Shown: positions 26,888 to 36,095 of the stretch, piece by piece | Layout of the letters: each line of letters begins with the position of its first letter | Position numbering within the stretch: position 1 is the stretch's first letter | NCBI GenBank assembly: GCA_963775635.1 | Contig: CAVZJO010000016.1 | Span: 903,131-967,130 of the forward strand | DNA from: JALORV01 sp963775635 | GTDB taxonomy: Bacteria; Pseudomonadota; Gammaproteobacteria; Burkholderiales; Burkholderiaceae_F | Direction of reading: 5' to 3' | Length of the DNA: 64,000 nucleotides | Notes under the pieces: model-generated | Databases searched by the model: none | Seen by the model: only the letters and a program-made list of their open reading frames with translations | Told to the model about the DNA's origin: nothing | Made by a program: the position numbers and the translations under genes

Positions 26888-27974
26888 CGACGGCCAGCGC
26901 TCCACGACGTATCTGGTCGCGCTCCAGGCTCTCGAACAGCGCCTTGAAGTTGCCTTCCCCGAAGCCTTCGTCCTGCTTGCGCTGGATGAACTCGAAGAAC
27001 ACCGGGCCGAGCAGCGTCTCGGAGAAGATCTGCAGCAGCAGTTTCCTCTCGCCGCCCTGGGTCGAGCCGTCGACCAGGATGCCGCGCGCCTTGAGTTGCG
27101 ACACCGGTTCGCCGTGTCCGGGCAGTCGCTCCTCCAGCATGTCGTAGTAGATATCGTTCGGCGCGCTCATCAGCGGTACGCCGGCCATCTGCAACGAATC
27201 GACGCTGGCCATCAGGTCATCGGTCAGCAGTGCGATGTGCTGGATGCCCTCGCCGTTGAACTTCATCAGGAACTCTTCGATCTGCCCGGTGCCGCCCTTG
27301 CCCGATTCCTCGTTGAGCGGGATGCGGATCATCCCGTCGGGCGCGGTCATCGCACGGCTGGTGAGCCCCGTGTACTCACCTTTGATGTCGAAGTAGCGGA
27401 TCTCGCGGAAGTTAAAGATCCTCTCGTAGAAATTGCCCCAAAATGCCATGCGCCCGCGGTACACGTTGTGCGTCATGTGATCGACGATGCGGAAGCCATG
27501 TCCCTTCGGATGGCGATCGTTGGTGGACTGAAACTCGTGCAGGAACTCGAAGTCGATGTCGTAGATGCTCTTGCCGTCTTCGAAGCGGTCGATCAGGTAA
27601 AGCGCCGCGCCGCCGATGCCCTTGATCGCGGGCAGCCGCAGCTCCATCGGCCCGGTCGGCACCTCGATCGGCTGCGCGCCGAGTTCAAGCGCGCGCGCGT
27701 ACGCCTTGTGCGAATCCTTGACGCGGAATGCCAGTGCGCAGGCGCTCGGACCGTGCTCGGCCGCGAAATAGCCGGCGAGGCTCTTCGGCTCGCGGTTGAC
27801 GATGAAATTGATGTCGCCCTGGCGGAACAACACCACATCCTTGCTGCGATGCCGGGCGACCAGGCTGAAGCCCAGCTTCTCGAACAGCGGTTCGAGCAGA
27901 TTGGGTGTTGGCGAGGCGAACTCGACGAACTCGAAGCCCATCAGCCCCATCGGGTTGTCGAACAGATCCGGCAT
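26880..27974 (-). CDS. hpd: 4-Hydroxyphenylpyruvate dioxygenase
   Basis: 364 residues with two VOC-type domains. The Fe(II) ligands are His in RIVDHMTHNVYRG (about 170), His in EGIQHIALLTDD (about 250) and Glu in PVFFEFIQRK (about 330). The C-terminal line TQGGERKLLLQIFSETLLGP is diagnostic. The enzyme converts 4-hydroxyphenylpyruvate to homogentisate with O2. It is the first gene of the operon hpd-phhB-phhA-SDR-VOC-fahA. A tyrosine aminotransferase and homogentisate dioxygenase are needed to link the steps but are not in the window. No strong palindromic operator was seen in the 68 bases upstream. Confidence 0.96.
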   Translation of the reverse strand: MPDLFDNPMGLMGFEFVEFASPTPNLLEPLFEKLGFSLVARHRSKDVVLFRQGDINFIVNREPKSLAGYFAAEHGPSACALAFRVKDSHKAYARALELGAQPIEVPTGPMELRLPAIKGIGGAALYLIDRFEDGKSIYDIDFEFLHEFQSTNDRHPKGHGFRIVDHMTHNVYRGRMAFWGNFYERIFNFREIRYFDIKGEYTGLTSRAMTAPDGMIRIPLNEESGKGGTGQIEEFLMKFNGEGIQHIALLTDDLMASVDSLQMAGVPLMSAPNDIYYDMLEERLPGHGEPVSQLKARGILVDGSTQGGERKLLLQIFSETLLGPVFFEFIQRKQDEGFGEGNFKALFESLERDQIRRGALAVDA

Positions 27975-28042
27975 GTCTAGCTCCAGTCGATTGCTTCGAT
28001 CGATAGCAAAATGTGGCGGCAGTGGTACAGCGTAGCGATAGC

Positions 28043-28567
28043 CTAGGCCAGTTTGGCGAGCTGGGCTCGGTAGCGCGCTCCGCGCTCGGCGTAGCCGTGC
28101 GAAGCCTCGTGCAGGTTCGCCACTTCCGCGTCGGTCAGCGGACGCACGACCTTCGCCGGCGTACCCATGATCAGCGAGCGATCAGGAAACGACTTGCCTT
28201 CGGTCACCAGCGCACCGGCGGCCACCAAACACTCGCGGCCGATCGTCGCCCCGTTCATGACGATCGCCTTGATGCCGATCAGCGAAAAATCGCCGATCGT
28301 GCAACCGTGCAGCATCGCCTGATGGCCGACCGTGACGCCTGCGCCGATGGTCAACGGAAAGCCCGGATCGGTGTGCAGCACGCAATTTTCCTGCACGTTG
28401 CTGCCCGCCCCGATGACGATGGGCTCGTTGTCGCCGCGCAAAACAGCGCCGAACCAGATGTTGACGCGCGGTTCGAGCACCACCTTGCCGATCAGGTGAC
28501 TGCCGGGCGCCACGAAGGCGTCGGTGGCGATCTGCGGCTCGTCCGAGCCAAGTCGGTACGTGGTCAC
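28043..28567 (-). CDS. Gamma-carbonic anhydrase-like hexapeptide protein
   Basis: 174 residues of left-handed beta-helix. Zinc-site histidines are found in ENCVLHTDPG, TVGHQAMLHGCTIG (two), as in the gamma-carbonic anhydrase/YrdA group. Hexapeptide repeats are plain, for example LIGIKAIVMNGATIGREC. Start is a GTG at 28567 after GAGGAACGCAC. Its place 25 bases after a Bug receptor and downstream of HMG-CoA-lyase-like and CoA-transferase genes suggests a metabolic partner role, perhaps hydrating CO2 or serving as a thioester-related enzyme (inference). Many members of the family show little or no carbonic anhydrase activity. Confidence 0.88.
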   Translation of the reverse strand: MTTYRLGSDEPQIATDAFVAPGSHLIGKVVLEPRVNIWFGAVLRGDNEPIVIGAGSNVQENCVLHTDPGFPLTIGAGVTVGHQAMLHGCTIGDFSLIGIKAIVMNGATIGRECLVAAGALVTEGKSFPDRSLIMGTPAKVVRPLTDAEVANLHEASHGYAERGARYRAQLAKLA

Positions 28568-28592
28568 GTGCGTTCCTCTATCCGTTGCGTGG

Positions 28593-29576
28593 CTAGTCGA
28601 TCTTAATGTCGGCCTTCTTGACCAGACGCGCATAGCGCTCCTGCTCGGTCTTCAGGAATTGCGCCGTCGCCTCGGGCGTCATTACGTCGATGACGTTGTC
28701 CTGCTTGGCCATCGCGGCCTTGACATCGGGGTCGTTGAACGCAGTGACCAGCGCATCGCGGATGCGCGTCACCTGATCCTTCGGCAGCTTGGCCGGACCC
28801 GCAACCATGACCCACCCGGACACGTCGACGTCAGGGAAGCCTTGCTCGGCGAGGGTCGGCACATCGGGCAGCGACGGGACACGCTGCGTGCTCATCACGC
28901 CGATTGCGCGCAGCTGGCCGCTCTTCAGATGTCCCTGGACGGTTGACACCGCCGAAACTGCCATGTCGATCTGCCCGCCGAGCAGATCGTTCAGCATCGG
29001 GCCGATTCCCTTGTACGGAATGTGCTTGACCTTGACGTCGGCGGCATCGAGGAACATTTCGTTGGCAAGCTGGATGATCGTGCCGTTGCCGGACGACCCG
29101 TAGTTGTAGAAATCCGGCTTCGCCTTCAGCATCGCCTGCAGTTCTTTCGCATTCTTCGCCGGCACCTTGGTCGGATTCACCAGCAGCACGAACGGTGAGC
29201 CGCCGATGACTGAAATCGGTGTGATGTCAGCCAAGCTGTCGTATGGCAGCTTCTTGAACACGCTTGGATTGACCGCGTGGTTGTTCGACAGCATGCCGAT
29301 CGTCTTGCCGTCGGGCGCAGCCTTGACCAGCGCCTGCGTGCCGGTGATGCCGCCGGCGCCGGGCAGGTTCTCGATGACGACCGGCTGGCCGCCGAGTGAT
29401 TTCACCAGGGCGGGTTGCACGGTACGCGCGATGACGTCGACGCCCGATCCGGCGCTGACCGGAAGGATGACGCGTAGCGGCGCCGAGGTGGCCTGTGCCC
29501 GCACCGCGCCGGCGGCCAGCGCGAGCGCGAGAGTCGGTGCAAGCAGGATCGTGCGGCGATAAAAAGTCGAGTTCAT
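28593..29576 (-). CDS. Bug-family solute-binding protein of the CoA-lyase operon
   Basis: 327 residues with a signal peptide (RRTILLAPTLALALAAGAVRAQA, cleavage near 27). It shows all the usual Bug signatures: LRVILPVSAGSGVDVIARTV, VVIENLPGAGGITGTQALVK, FYNYGSSGNGTIIQLANEMF and HIPYKGIGPMLNDLLGGQID. The first loop VSAGSGVD corresponds to the ligand-gripping P/GGxxD turn. The ATG follows GGAGACACCGC. Position between CoA-transferase and gamma-carbonic anhydrase genes indicates it captures the substrate of that pathway, probably a dicarboxylate or hydroxy-acid. No membrane component (TctA/B) is encoded nearby. Confidence 0.92.
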   Translation of the reverse strand: MNSTFYRRTILLAPTLALALAAGAVRAQATSAPLRVILPVSAGSGVDVIARTVQPALVKSLGGQPVVIENLPGAGGITGTQALVKAAPDGKTIGMLSNNHAVNPSVFKKLPYDSLADITPISVIGGSPFVLLVNPTKVPAKNAKELQAMLKAKPDFYNYGSSGNGTIIQLANEMFLDAADVKVKHIPYKGIGPMLNDLLGGQIDMAVSAVSTVQGHLKSGQLRAIGVMSTQRVPSLPDVPTLAEQGFPDVDVSGWVMVAGPAKLPKDQVTRIRDALVTAFNDPDVKAAMAKQDNVIDVMTPEATAQFLKTEQERYARLVKKADIKID

Positions 29577-29649
29577 GCGGTGTCTCCTGGGCTGTGTTTT
29601 GAGGGTCAGTGTGTGTCCTGTTTCCTGGCGTCTCGGCAGGGAGCGGAGC

Positions 29650-30822
29650 TCAGCTCGCAGCAGCCGGCTCGACCGCGCGCAGGCGAGCGAGGATTTCGTC
29701 GGTGTGCTCACCGATCTTCGGCAGTGGGCTGCGCACGCCGGGGCGGCGCCCGCCCATCAACAACGGCAGCAGCACCACCTGCGTGGACGCGCCATCGTCG
29801 GTGGTCATCGGCACGAGTCCGCCACTCGCCTTCAGGTGCGGATCGTCGACCAGCTGGTCCGGCCGCGTGATCGGTGCGTAAGGCAGGCCGGCGGCCTCGA
29901 GCTTGGCCGACAGCTCGTCCTTGCGGAATTTGACCATCGTCTCGCCGAGCCTCTGCAGCAGTTCGGGCCGCACGGCGACGCGTTGTGCGTTGGTGGCGAA
30001 CCGCGGGTCGCTCGCCAGGTCCGGCCGTTCGATCACCTGGCACAGCGTCTGGAACTGCTTGTCGCTGGTGGCCGCGACGAAGAGCTGCTCGCCTTCGGCC
30101 AGCGTGAACACGTCGTACACGCTCCAGGCCGACACTCGTGACGGCATCGGCGGCGCGGGTTCGCCGGTCATCAGGAACTGCTGCATGTGTTGCGCCGAGA
30201 GGAACACGCAGTTCTCGAACAGCGCGCTCTGGATTTCCTGCCCGCGCCCCGTCTGCTCGCGCTCGCGCAGGGCAGCCAGTACGCCGATCGCCCCGAACAT
30301 GCCGCCCATGATGTCGTTGACGCTGGTGCCGGCGCGCAGCGGCCGCCCCTCGGGGCCCGTCATGTACGACAGCCCACCCATCATCTGCACCACCTCGTCG
30401 AGCGCGGTGCGACGCTCGTACGGCCCGGGCAGGAAGCCCTTGTGCGAAACGTAGATCAGTCGCGGGTGCTTCTCCGACAGCCTCGCGTAATCGAGCCCGA
30501 GTTTGGCCATCAGGCCGGGGCGGAAGTTCTCGAGCATCACGTCGGACTGTCCGATCAGTTCACGCGCGGCCGCGAGCCCTTCTTCCGTGTTGATGTCCAG
30601 CACGACACTCTTCTTGTTGCGATTGAAGCTACGGAAGAATCCGATGCCCAGGCCAGGGAGGTTGCGCGTCTTGTCGCCGCCGGGTGGCTCGACCTTGATT
30701 ACTTCGGCGCCCAGGTCGGCAAGAATCATTCCGCAGCTCGGGCCCATCACCATGTGGGTGAACTCGACAACGCGAACTCCGTCGAGCGGCAGGCCGCGGT
30801 TGAGTGGGGTGGTGGCAGTCAT
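29650..30822 (-). CDS. CaiB/BaiF (family III) CoA-transferase
   Basis: 390 residues. It opens with PLDGVRVVEFTHMVMGPSCG and ILADLGAEVIKVEPPGGDKT, the standard family III start. The catalytic aspartate is expected in AGTSVNDIMGGMFGA (about 170). NRNKKSVVLDINTEEG and LIYVSHKGFLPGPYERRTAL are also typical. Such enzymes move CoA between carboxylic acids without energy cost. With an HMG-CoA-lyase-like enzyme upstream and a Bug receptor downstream it probably activates the imported acid using, for example, succinyl-CoA (inference). Stop is 74 bases before the Bug start and start is 23 bases after the lyase stop, so all are in one transcript. Confidence 0.92.
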   Translation of the reverse strand: MTATTPLNRGLPLDGVRVVEFTHMVMGPSCGMILADLGAEVIKVEPPGGDKTRNLPGLGIGFFRSFNRNKKSVVLDINTEEGLAAARELIGQSDVMLENFRPGLMAKLGLDYARLSEKHPRLIYVSHKGFLPGPYERRTALDEVVQMMGGLSYMTGPEGRPLRAGTSVNDIMGGMFGAIGVLAALREREQTGRGQEIQSALFENCVFLSAQHMQQFLMTGEPAPPMPSRVSAWSVYDVFTLAEGEQLFVAATSDKQFQTLCQVIERPDLASDPRFATNAQRVAVRPELLQRLGETMVKFRKDELSAKLEAAGLPYAPITRPDQLVDDPHLKASGGLVPMTTDDGASTQVVLLPLLMGGRRPGVRSPLPKIGEHTDEILARLRAVEPAAAS

Positions 30823-30844
30823 GGAGTCTCGCAAGGGTGGAGCG

Positions 30845-31798
30845 TCAGTGGGCCGCCGCGACGGCGGGCTTGTAGGTCTTCGGCAGTCCGGCCATCCACA
30901 GCGTGCCGTGCGTCGGCTCGCCGGCGATCCAGCCAACGACCCGTTGGCGCAGTCTGAGCAGCGCCGGCAGATCGATGCCGGTCGAATGGCCCATCGCTTC
31001 CAGCATGAAGGCGAGGTCTTCGGTGGTGGCATTGCCGCTGGCCCCCGGCGCATGCGGGCAGCCGCCGATGCCGGCGAGCGACGCATCGAAGCGCCTGACG
31101 CCGAGTTCCAGCGCGGCGACGACGTTGGCGAGCGCCAGCCCGCGGGTATCGTGAAAGTGGCCGCAGCAGAAGCGGTCGCCGGCGAGCTTCAGTGCCTGTT
31201 CGAACAGGCGGCTGACGGCGGCGGGATCGGCGTAACCAACCGTGTCGGCAAGGCTCACCCGATCGGCGCCGGCGTCGAGCAGTGCCTGCATCAGCCGCAG
31301 CACTTCGGCCGGTTCGACTTCGCCCTGGATCGTGCAGCCGAACGCGGTACCCACGCCGCCTTCGATCAACGTCTTGCTGCCTGAAGCATCCCGCGCGGCA
31401 CGGATACGTGCGAGTTCCGCGACGACTTCGTCGGGCGTCTTGCGCAAGTTGGCCAGGCTGTGCGCATGGCTCGCCGACAGCGGCAGGATCATCAGATCCG
31501 CATTGCCTTCGAGTGCCCGCTCGGCACCCTTCAGGTTCGGCACCAGCACCGAGGCGAACAACCCCGGCAGCGTCTTGGCGAATGCCAGTACCTCGGCCGT
31601 ATCGGCCAGTTGCGGCATCAGCTTCGGCGGCACGAACGATCCGACCTCGATCTCGCGCTGCCCCGCCGCATGCGCCGCGGCAAGCCACTCGCGCTTGTGC
31701 TCGGTCGGAACGATGGTCGCGATGCTTTGCAGGCCATCGCGCAGGCCAACTTCGCGGATGACGACGGGGGAAGGCTGAGCAACGGTTGTGGATTTCAT
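30845..31798 (-). CDS. HMG-CoA lyase-like (HMGL-type TIM barrel) enzyme
   Basis: 317 residues of the DRE-TIM metallolyase group. The opening VVIREVGLRDGLQSIATIVP has the arginine-aspartate pair. GSFVPPKLMPQLADT, the HFHDTRGLALANV metal histidines and the cysteine loop SLAGIGGCPHAPGASGNATT are those of 3-hydroxy-3-methylglutaryl-CoA lyase (product acetoacetate and acetyl-CoA), but related enzymes cleave other 3-hydroxyacyl-CoAs such as citramalyl-like compounds. First gene of the operon with CoA-transferase, Bug and gamma-carbonic anhydrase genes. Divergent from the LysR gene across a 130-base spacer with two palindromes, so probably under its control. Confidence 0.9.
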   Translation of the reverse strand: MKSTTVAQPSPVVIREVGLRDGLQSIATIVPTEHKREWLAAAHAAGQREIEVGSFVPPKLMPQLADTAEVLAFAKTLPGLFASVLVPNLKGAERALEGNADLMILPLSASHAHSLANLRKTPDEVVAELARIRAARDASGSKTLIEGGVGTAFGCTIQGEVEPAEVLRLMQALLDAGADRVSLADTVGYADPAAVSRLFEQALKLAGDRFCCGHFHDTRGLALANVVAALELGVRRFDASLAGIGGCPHAPGASGNATTEDLAFMLEAMGHSTGIDLPALLRLRQRVVGWIAGEPTHGTLWMAGLPKTYKPAVAAAH

Positions 31799-31843
31799 TC
31801 GGGGCAGTGCCTCGGCGGCGGGTTGAGCGGCACTTTAGAGATT

Positions 31844-31898
31844 CCGAATTCCACCGCGAAGTGGTAATTCGGCACCAGCAAGATTCCGATCCGGAATC
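31844..31898. promoter_or_regulatory. Two palindromes between the lyase operon and the LysR gene
   Basis: The first, at 31844-31872, is CCGAATTCCAC facing GTGGTAATTCGG across a six-base spacer, with one unpaired T. The second, at 31882-31898, is GATTCCG-ATC-CGGAATC, perfect over seven bases. Both share an ATTCCG half. Their place in a divergent promoter between a LysR-type regulator and its likely targets fits activation and recall sites of that regulator (inference). The second contains the T-N11-A type spacing expected of LysR boxes. Confidence 0.6.
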
Positions 31899-31928
31899 CC
31901 ACACACCGCGCAGGTGCAGAATCCGTCC

Positions 31929-32894
31929 ATGCGCGACCTGGATCTGAAGTCCTTGCGGCTGCTGGTGGCGGTCTGCGACCTGCGCAACATCCGCCAGGCT
32001 GCCGAGCAGGAGCACATCGAGCCGTCGGCAATCAGCAAACGGATCGCCCAACTCGAAACCGCGCTCGGTACGCCGTTGTTGGTACGCGGGCGGCGCGGTG
32101 TGCAGCCGACGCCGGCCGGTGTCGCGCTGCTCGAGCATGCGCGCACGCTGCTCTACACGTTGGATCGCATCGAAGCCGACGTCACCGCATACGCCGGCGG
32201 GTTGCGCGGCCACGTGCGGTTGGTCGCCAGCGCATCCGCAGTCGCCGAGACGTTGCTTGACGACATCGCTGCTTTCATGCGCGCTCCGGCCAATCGCGGC
32301 ATCAAGGTCGACATCGAGGAGCGGTTGTCGACCGAGGTCGTGCGGCTCGTGCGTGACGGCAGCGCCTCAATGGGCATTTGCTGGGACACCGCCGACATGA
32401 GCGGCCTGTCGCACGTGCCTTATCGCCGCGATGAGCTCGCGGTGGCGGTGCATCCAAAGCATCCGCTGGCGCGCCGCAAGGCCGTGCGGTTCGAACAGAC
32501 TCTGGACTACGAGCACGTCGGCCTGCCGCCTGCCACCGCCGTCTACGGCATGCTCCATCGCGCCGCCGCCCGCGCGAACCGCACCCTGACCTACCGCGTC
32601 GTCGTGTCGAACTTCGACTCGGCGTTGCGCGTGGTTCGCGCCAATCTCGGCGTCAGCGTGATGCCGGCGCAGGTCACCCGCGCGCAGGCGAAGTCGGGCG
32701 ACATCGTCGTCGTTCCGCTCGCCGAAGACTGGGCGAAGCGCCGTTTCGCGGTCTGCTTCCGTGCGCGCGACGGGCTTGCCCCGGCCGCCGCCCGTCTGGT
32801 CGACTTCTTCGTCGAGCGTGCCGCTGACGAAGCATCCCCTGAGGGCGCGACGCCGCGTCGCGCAGCAGGTCGACAACGACCCATAGTCACGTAG
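31929..32894 (+). CDS. LysR-type transcriptional regulator
   Basis: 321 residues. The winged-helix DNA-binding domain is at about 5-65: LKSLRLLVAVCDLRNIRQAA, then SAISKRIAQLETALGTPLLV and RRGVQPTPAG. The ligand-binding domain follows from about 90 to 295 (GHVRLVASASAVAETLLDD, MGICWDTADM, LGVSVMPAQVTR). The ATG at 31929 gives a normal start; a GTG at 31914 would add five residues. It is read divergently from the HMGL-CoA-transferase-Bug operon and most likely regulates it in response to the imported acid or its CoA ester. The C-terminal 20 residues are arginine-rich and probably disordered. Confidence 0.92.
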   Translation: MRDLDLKSLRLLVAVCDLRNIRQAAEQEHIEPSAISKRIAQLETALGTPLLVRGRRGVQPTPAGVALLEHARTLLYTLDRIEADVTAYAGGLRGHVRLVASASAVAETLLDDIAAFMRAPANRGIKVDIEERLSTEVVRLVRDGSASMGICWDTADMSGLSHVPYRRDELAVAVHPKHPLARRKAVRFEQTLDYEHVGLPPATAVYGMLHRAAARANRTLTYRVVVSNFDSALRVVRANLGVSVMPAQVTRAQAKSGDIVVVPLAEDWAKRRFAVCFRARDGLAPAAARLVDFFVERAADEASPEGATPRRAAGRQRPIVT

Positions 32895-32899
32895 GCTTG

Positions 32900-33344
32900 C
32901 GCGAAACGATGAGTATCGCGTTGTCCCTGTTCGGTGCGCCGACGATCACGGTCGGCGGAAAGTCGGTGCGCGCTCGAATTCGAGCGGCGCACCCAGCTCG
33001 TCGCCTACCTTGCGCTGAAGCGCGCCTGGGTCAGTCGCTCCGAGCTGGCCGCCTTGCTGTGGCCGGACCAGGACACCAAGCTCGCGCTGACCAATCTGCG
33101 CAAGGCGCTGTTCCGTCTTCAGTCCTTCCCGTGGGCGGACCAGATCGAGGTACAGGCCGGGGCACTGCGCTTCGAGCCGGCCACCGACGTGCTGTCGTTC
33201 GAGACGGCGCTGCGCGAACGGCGCCTGGCCGACGCGGTCGACGGCTATCGCGGCGAACTGCTGGCCGGCTTCGACGACGATCGCAACGACGCCTGGTCGG
33301 GCTGGCTCGCGTTCGAACGCGATCGGCTGCGCGCGGCGTGGCGC
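32900..33344 (+). repeat. 445-base direct repeat, copy 1
   Basis: This segment is repeated at 36096-36540 with a constant offset of 3196 bases. Reading the two side by side I count three substitutions and no indels. It covers the ATG and the first about 145 codons of both regulator genes. Identity falls sharply on both sides, to roughly 70-75 percent within the genes. Such a sharp boundary suggests recent gene conversion or an assembly effect in a repeated region. Confidence 0.85.
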
Positions 33345-35945
33345 ACGGCAGCCACTCAGTACCTCGCTGGCGAGCTCGATGCGACCGAGGCGATCGATCT
33401 GCGCCGCACGGTTGCTTGATGCGGATCCGCTCGATGAAGCGGCGCTGCGTCTTTACATCGAGTGGTTGGTGCGGGCCGGGCAGGCGGCGCGGGCAAGGCA
33501 GGCTTACGGCGCGTTCGTCGCACGCCTGCGCGATGAACTTGGGCTGGAGCCGGGCGCCGAACTCAGGTCGCTGCAGGACCTGATCGGAGCGACCACCGCG
33601 ACCGCCGCGCGAATACCTTCGCCGAAAGTCGCGCCGATCGACGACAGTTTCGTCGGCCGCACCGTCGAGCTGCGCCGCATTGCCGCGCTGATGGCGCAGG
33701 ACGACTGCCGGTTGCTGTGCCTCATCGGCCCCGGCGGCGTCGGCAAGACACGATTGGCACACCGCGCGGTGGAAGAACTCACGCCGAGCTTCGCCGACGG
33801 TGCGGCATTCGTTCCGCTCGACGATCTTTCGACCTCGGAGGAGCTCGCAGGCCGCATCGCGCACGAGCTCGACATTGCGCTCAAGGGTCGCGCGGGGTCC
33901 GATGGAGCAGGTGATCGCGGCGCTGCGCGAGCGCCACATGTTGCTGGTGCTCGACAACTTCGAGCAGTTGGTTGAGGGCGCGCGGCAACTCGAACCGCTG
34001 CTCATGGCGTGCCCGCGCGTGAAGCTTCTCGTCACCTCGCGCGTGCGGCTGGCGCTGGCGAACGAATGGCTAGTTCCACTCGAAGGCCTTCCCTGTCCCG
34101 AAGACGAGGACCGCGATCGCATCGAGACTTTCGATGCTGCGCGCCTGTTCGTGCGCGCGGCGCACCGCGTGCAACCCGAACTCAATGCGACTGCCGAAGC
34201 GTCGGCGATCATCGACATCTGCAACCAGGTCGAAGGCTTGCCGCTGGCACTCGAACTGGCCGCGTCCTGGACGCGCGTGCTGTCGTGCGACGCGATTGCC
34301 GCCGAATTGCGGCACGGCACCGAGCTGCTGCAGGCCCGCGATGCGACGCGTCCGGCACGCCATTCCAGCATCGAGTCGGTCTTCGAGCAGTCGTGGAATC
34401 TGCTCGGCGAGCGCGAGCGCGAGGCGCTGGCACGCCTCTCGGTGTTCCGCGGCGGTTTCACGCCGGCGGCCGCACGCGCAGTGACCGGCGCTCCGTTGCC
34501 CGTGATCGCGGCACTCGCGGACAAATCGCTGTTGCGCAAGGAAGGCGAGCGCTGCGTCTTGCATCCCCTCGTGCAGCAGTTCGCGCAGGCCAAGCTCGAG
34601 CAGGACTTCGACGCCGAGGGCAGCGCCGTCGCTCACAGTCGACATTTCCTGCGTCATCTGATCGAGGGGAGCGATCGCGTGCGCCACGCCGACGCAGATG
34701 CGCTGCGCGAAATTGACGACGAGTTCGAGAACATCCGCGCGGCCTGGCGTTTTGCCGTAGAGCATGGTCCTGCCGAAGATCTGGTGCGCGCCGCATACAG
34801 CCTGATGAGCCACTGCGACCATCGCGGACGGCGACTCGAGGGCCTCGAACTGATGCACAAGGCGATGGAAGGTGACTGCGTGGCCGGTCACCCCAAGTTC
34901 GTCGCGGCCCTGGCGGCGAACGCGGCCTGGATGGCCTACCGCCTCGACCGCTACGCCGAGGCGGAGGCTCTCGGCAAAAGGCGTTGGACGGAGGAGCGGA
35001 TGGTCAGCGCCCCGGCGACGCGAAGTCGGGCTTCCGGGCCGCCACCGTGCTCGGTGCCACCTGCGCCCGGCTAGGGCGTGCCGACGAAGCGCAACGCTGG
35101 TTCCGGCAGGCCCTCGAACTGGCGAAGAAGTCGGCAGACCCATACGACGTCGCCAGCGCCCTCGACAACCTCGGACTCATCGCGCGCGGGCGCGGGGACC
35201 TCGACGAAGCGCTGCGGTCTGTATCGGCAGGCGCTGCTGAAGCACCGCGAGATTGGCGACGCCGGCAACGAGGCGGTCTGTCTCAACAACCAGGGGGTCG
35301 TCCACATCCTGCGCGGAGAACTCGATGCCGCGCAGGCAGTGCTGGGCGACGCGCGCCAACTGTGCGAACGCCATGGCCTGCCGAGCACGCGCTCATGGTC
35401 GAGGTGAATCTCGCCAACATCGCGATGATGTCGCGGCGCTCCCGAGCTGGCGGTGCGGCATGCGCGGCAGGCGCTTGAACTGTCCGGAGCAGACCGGCCA
35501 GCGCGCGAACGCGGTTGAAGCCCGCCATGCTCTGGGCTGGGCGGCACTGCGCCAGGGCGACCTCGCCACCGCACGCTCGGAGCTCGTTGCGGCGACGACG
35601 GTGGCGATCGCGATCGGTCGCCCGGAGCTGCTCGTCCATGGCGTGCGCCTGTTCGCAGAGCTGTTGGCGGCGCAAGGCACGCCCGAGGTCGCAGCGCGCG
35701 TCATGAGCTTCGCACTCCGGCATCCGGGCCTGGTAGGCGCCGAGCGCGAGGTGGCCAAGCAGCAGATGCAGACGTGGGACGCGCGATCGCGGGAAGACGA
35801 CGACTGGACCGGCCCGCCGCTGGACGAACTCGTGCACCGCATCGTCGCTGAGGCTGGCCAGGCCTACGCCCCGCTGATTGCCACCCTGCGCGTCAGCAGC
35901 AGCCGCGATGACCGCGCGAGGGTAGTCGACTCGGCCAGCAGCTAG
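32909..35945 (+). pseudogene. BTAD/NB-ARC/TPR regulator, copy 1, broken by many frameshifts
   Basis: The order of parts is that of the intact second copy: DNA-binding N-terminus (MSIALSLFGAPTITVGGKSV), BTAD region, NTPase P-loop (LIGPGGVGKTRLAHRA), Walker B (HMLLVLDNFEQLV), VKLLVTSRVRLAL and C-terminal TPR-like helices ending VHRIVAEAGQAYAPLIATLR. Reading it needs about eight frame changes, near 32972, 33403, 33893, 35020, 35217, 35390, 35435 and 35483. Most are one extra base, but two go the other way. That is far denser than elsewhere in the window and includes both directions, so real decay is likely, although poor assembly of this repeat is not excluded. If expressed, only fragments would be made. 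Divergence from copy 2 is about 25-30 percent outside the first 445 bases. Confidence 0.75.
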
Positions 35946-36095
35946 GCGGCATCGAGCCATAAGCTGCCGCGTCGGTCGCCGCCCATCACATGACGGCGCG
36001 AGCGGCGCCATGCCGCGGTTCGATGCAGGGTTGCGACCTCTGCGATCGCTTGCGACGCCAGAGAGCGGCGCGCATGCTTGCGGGCCTCCTTCGGT

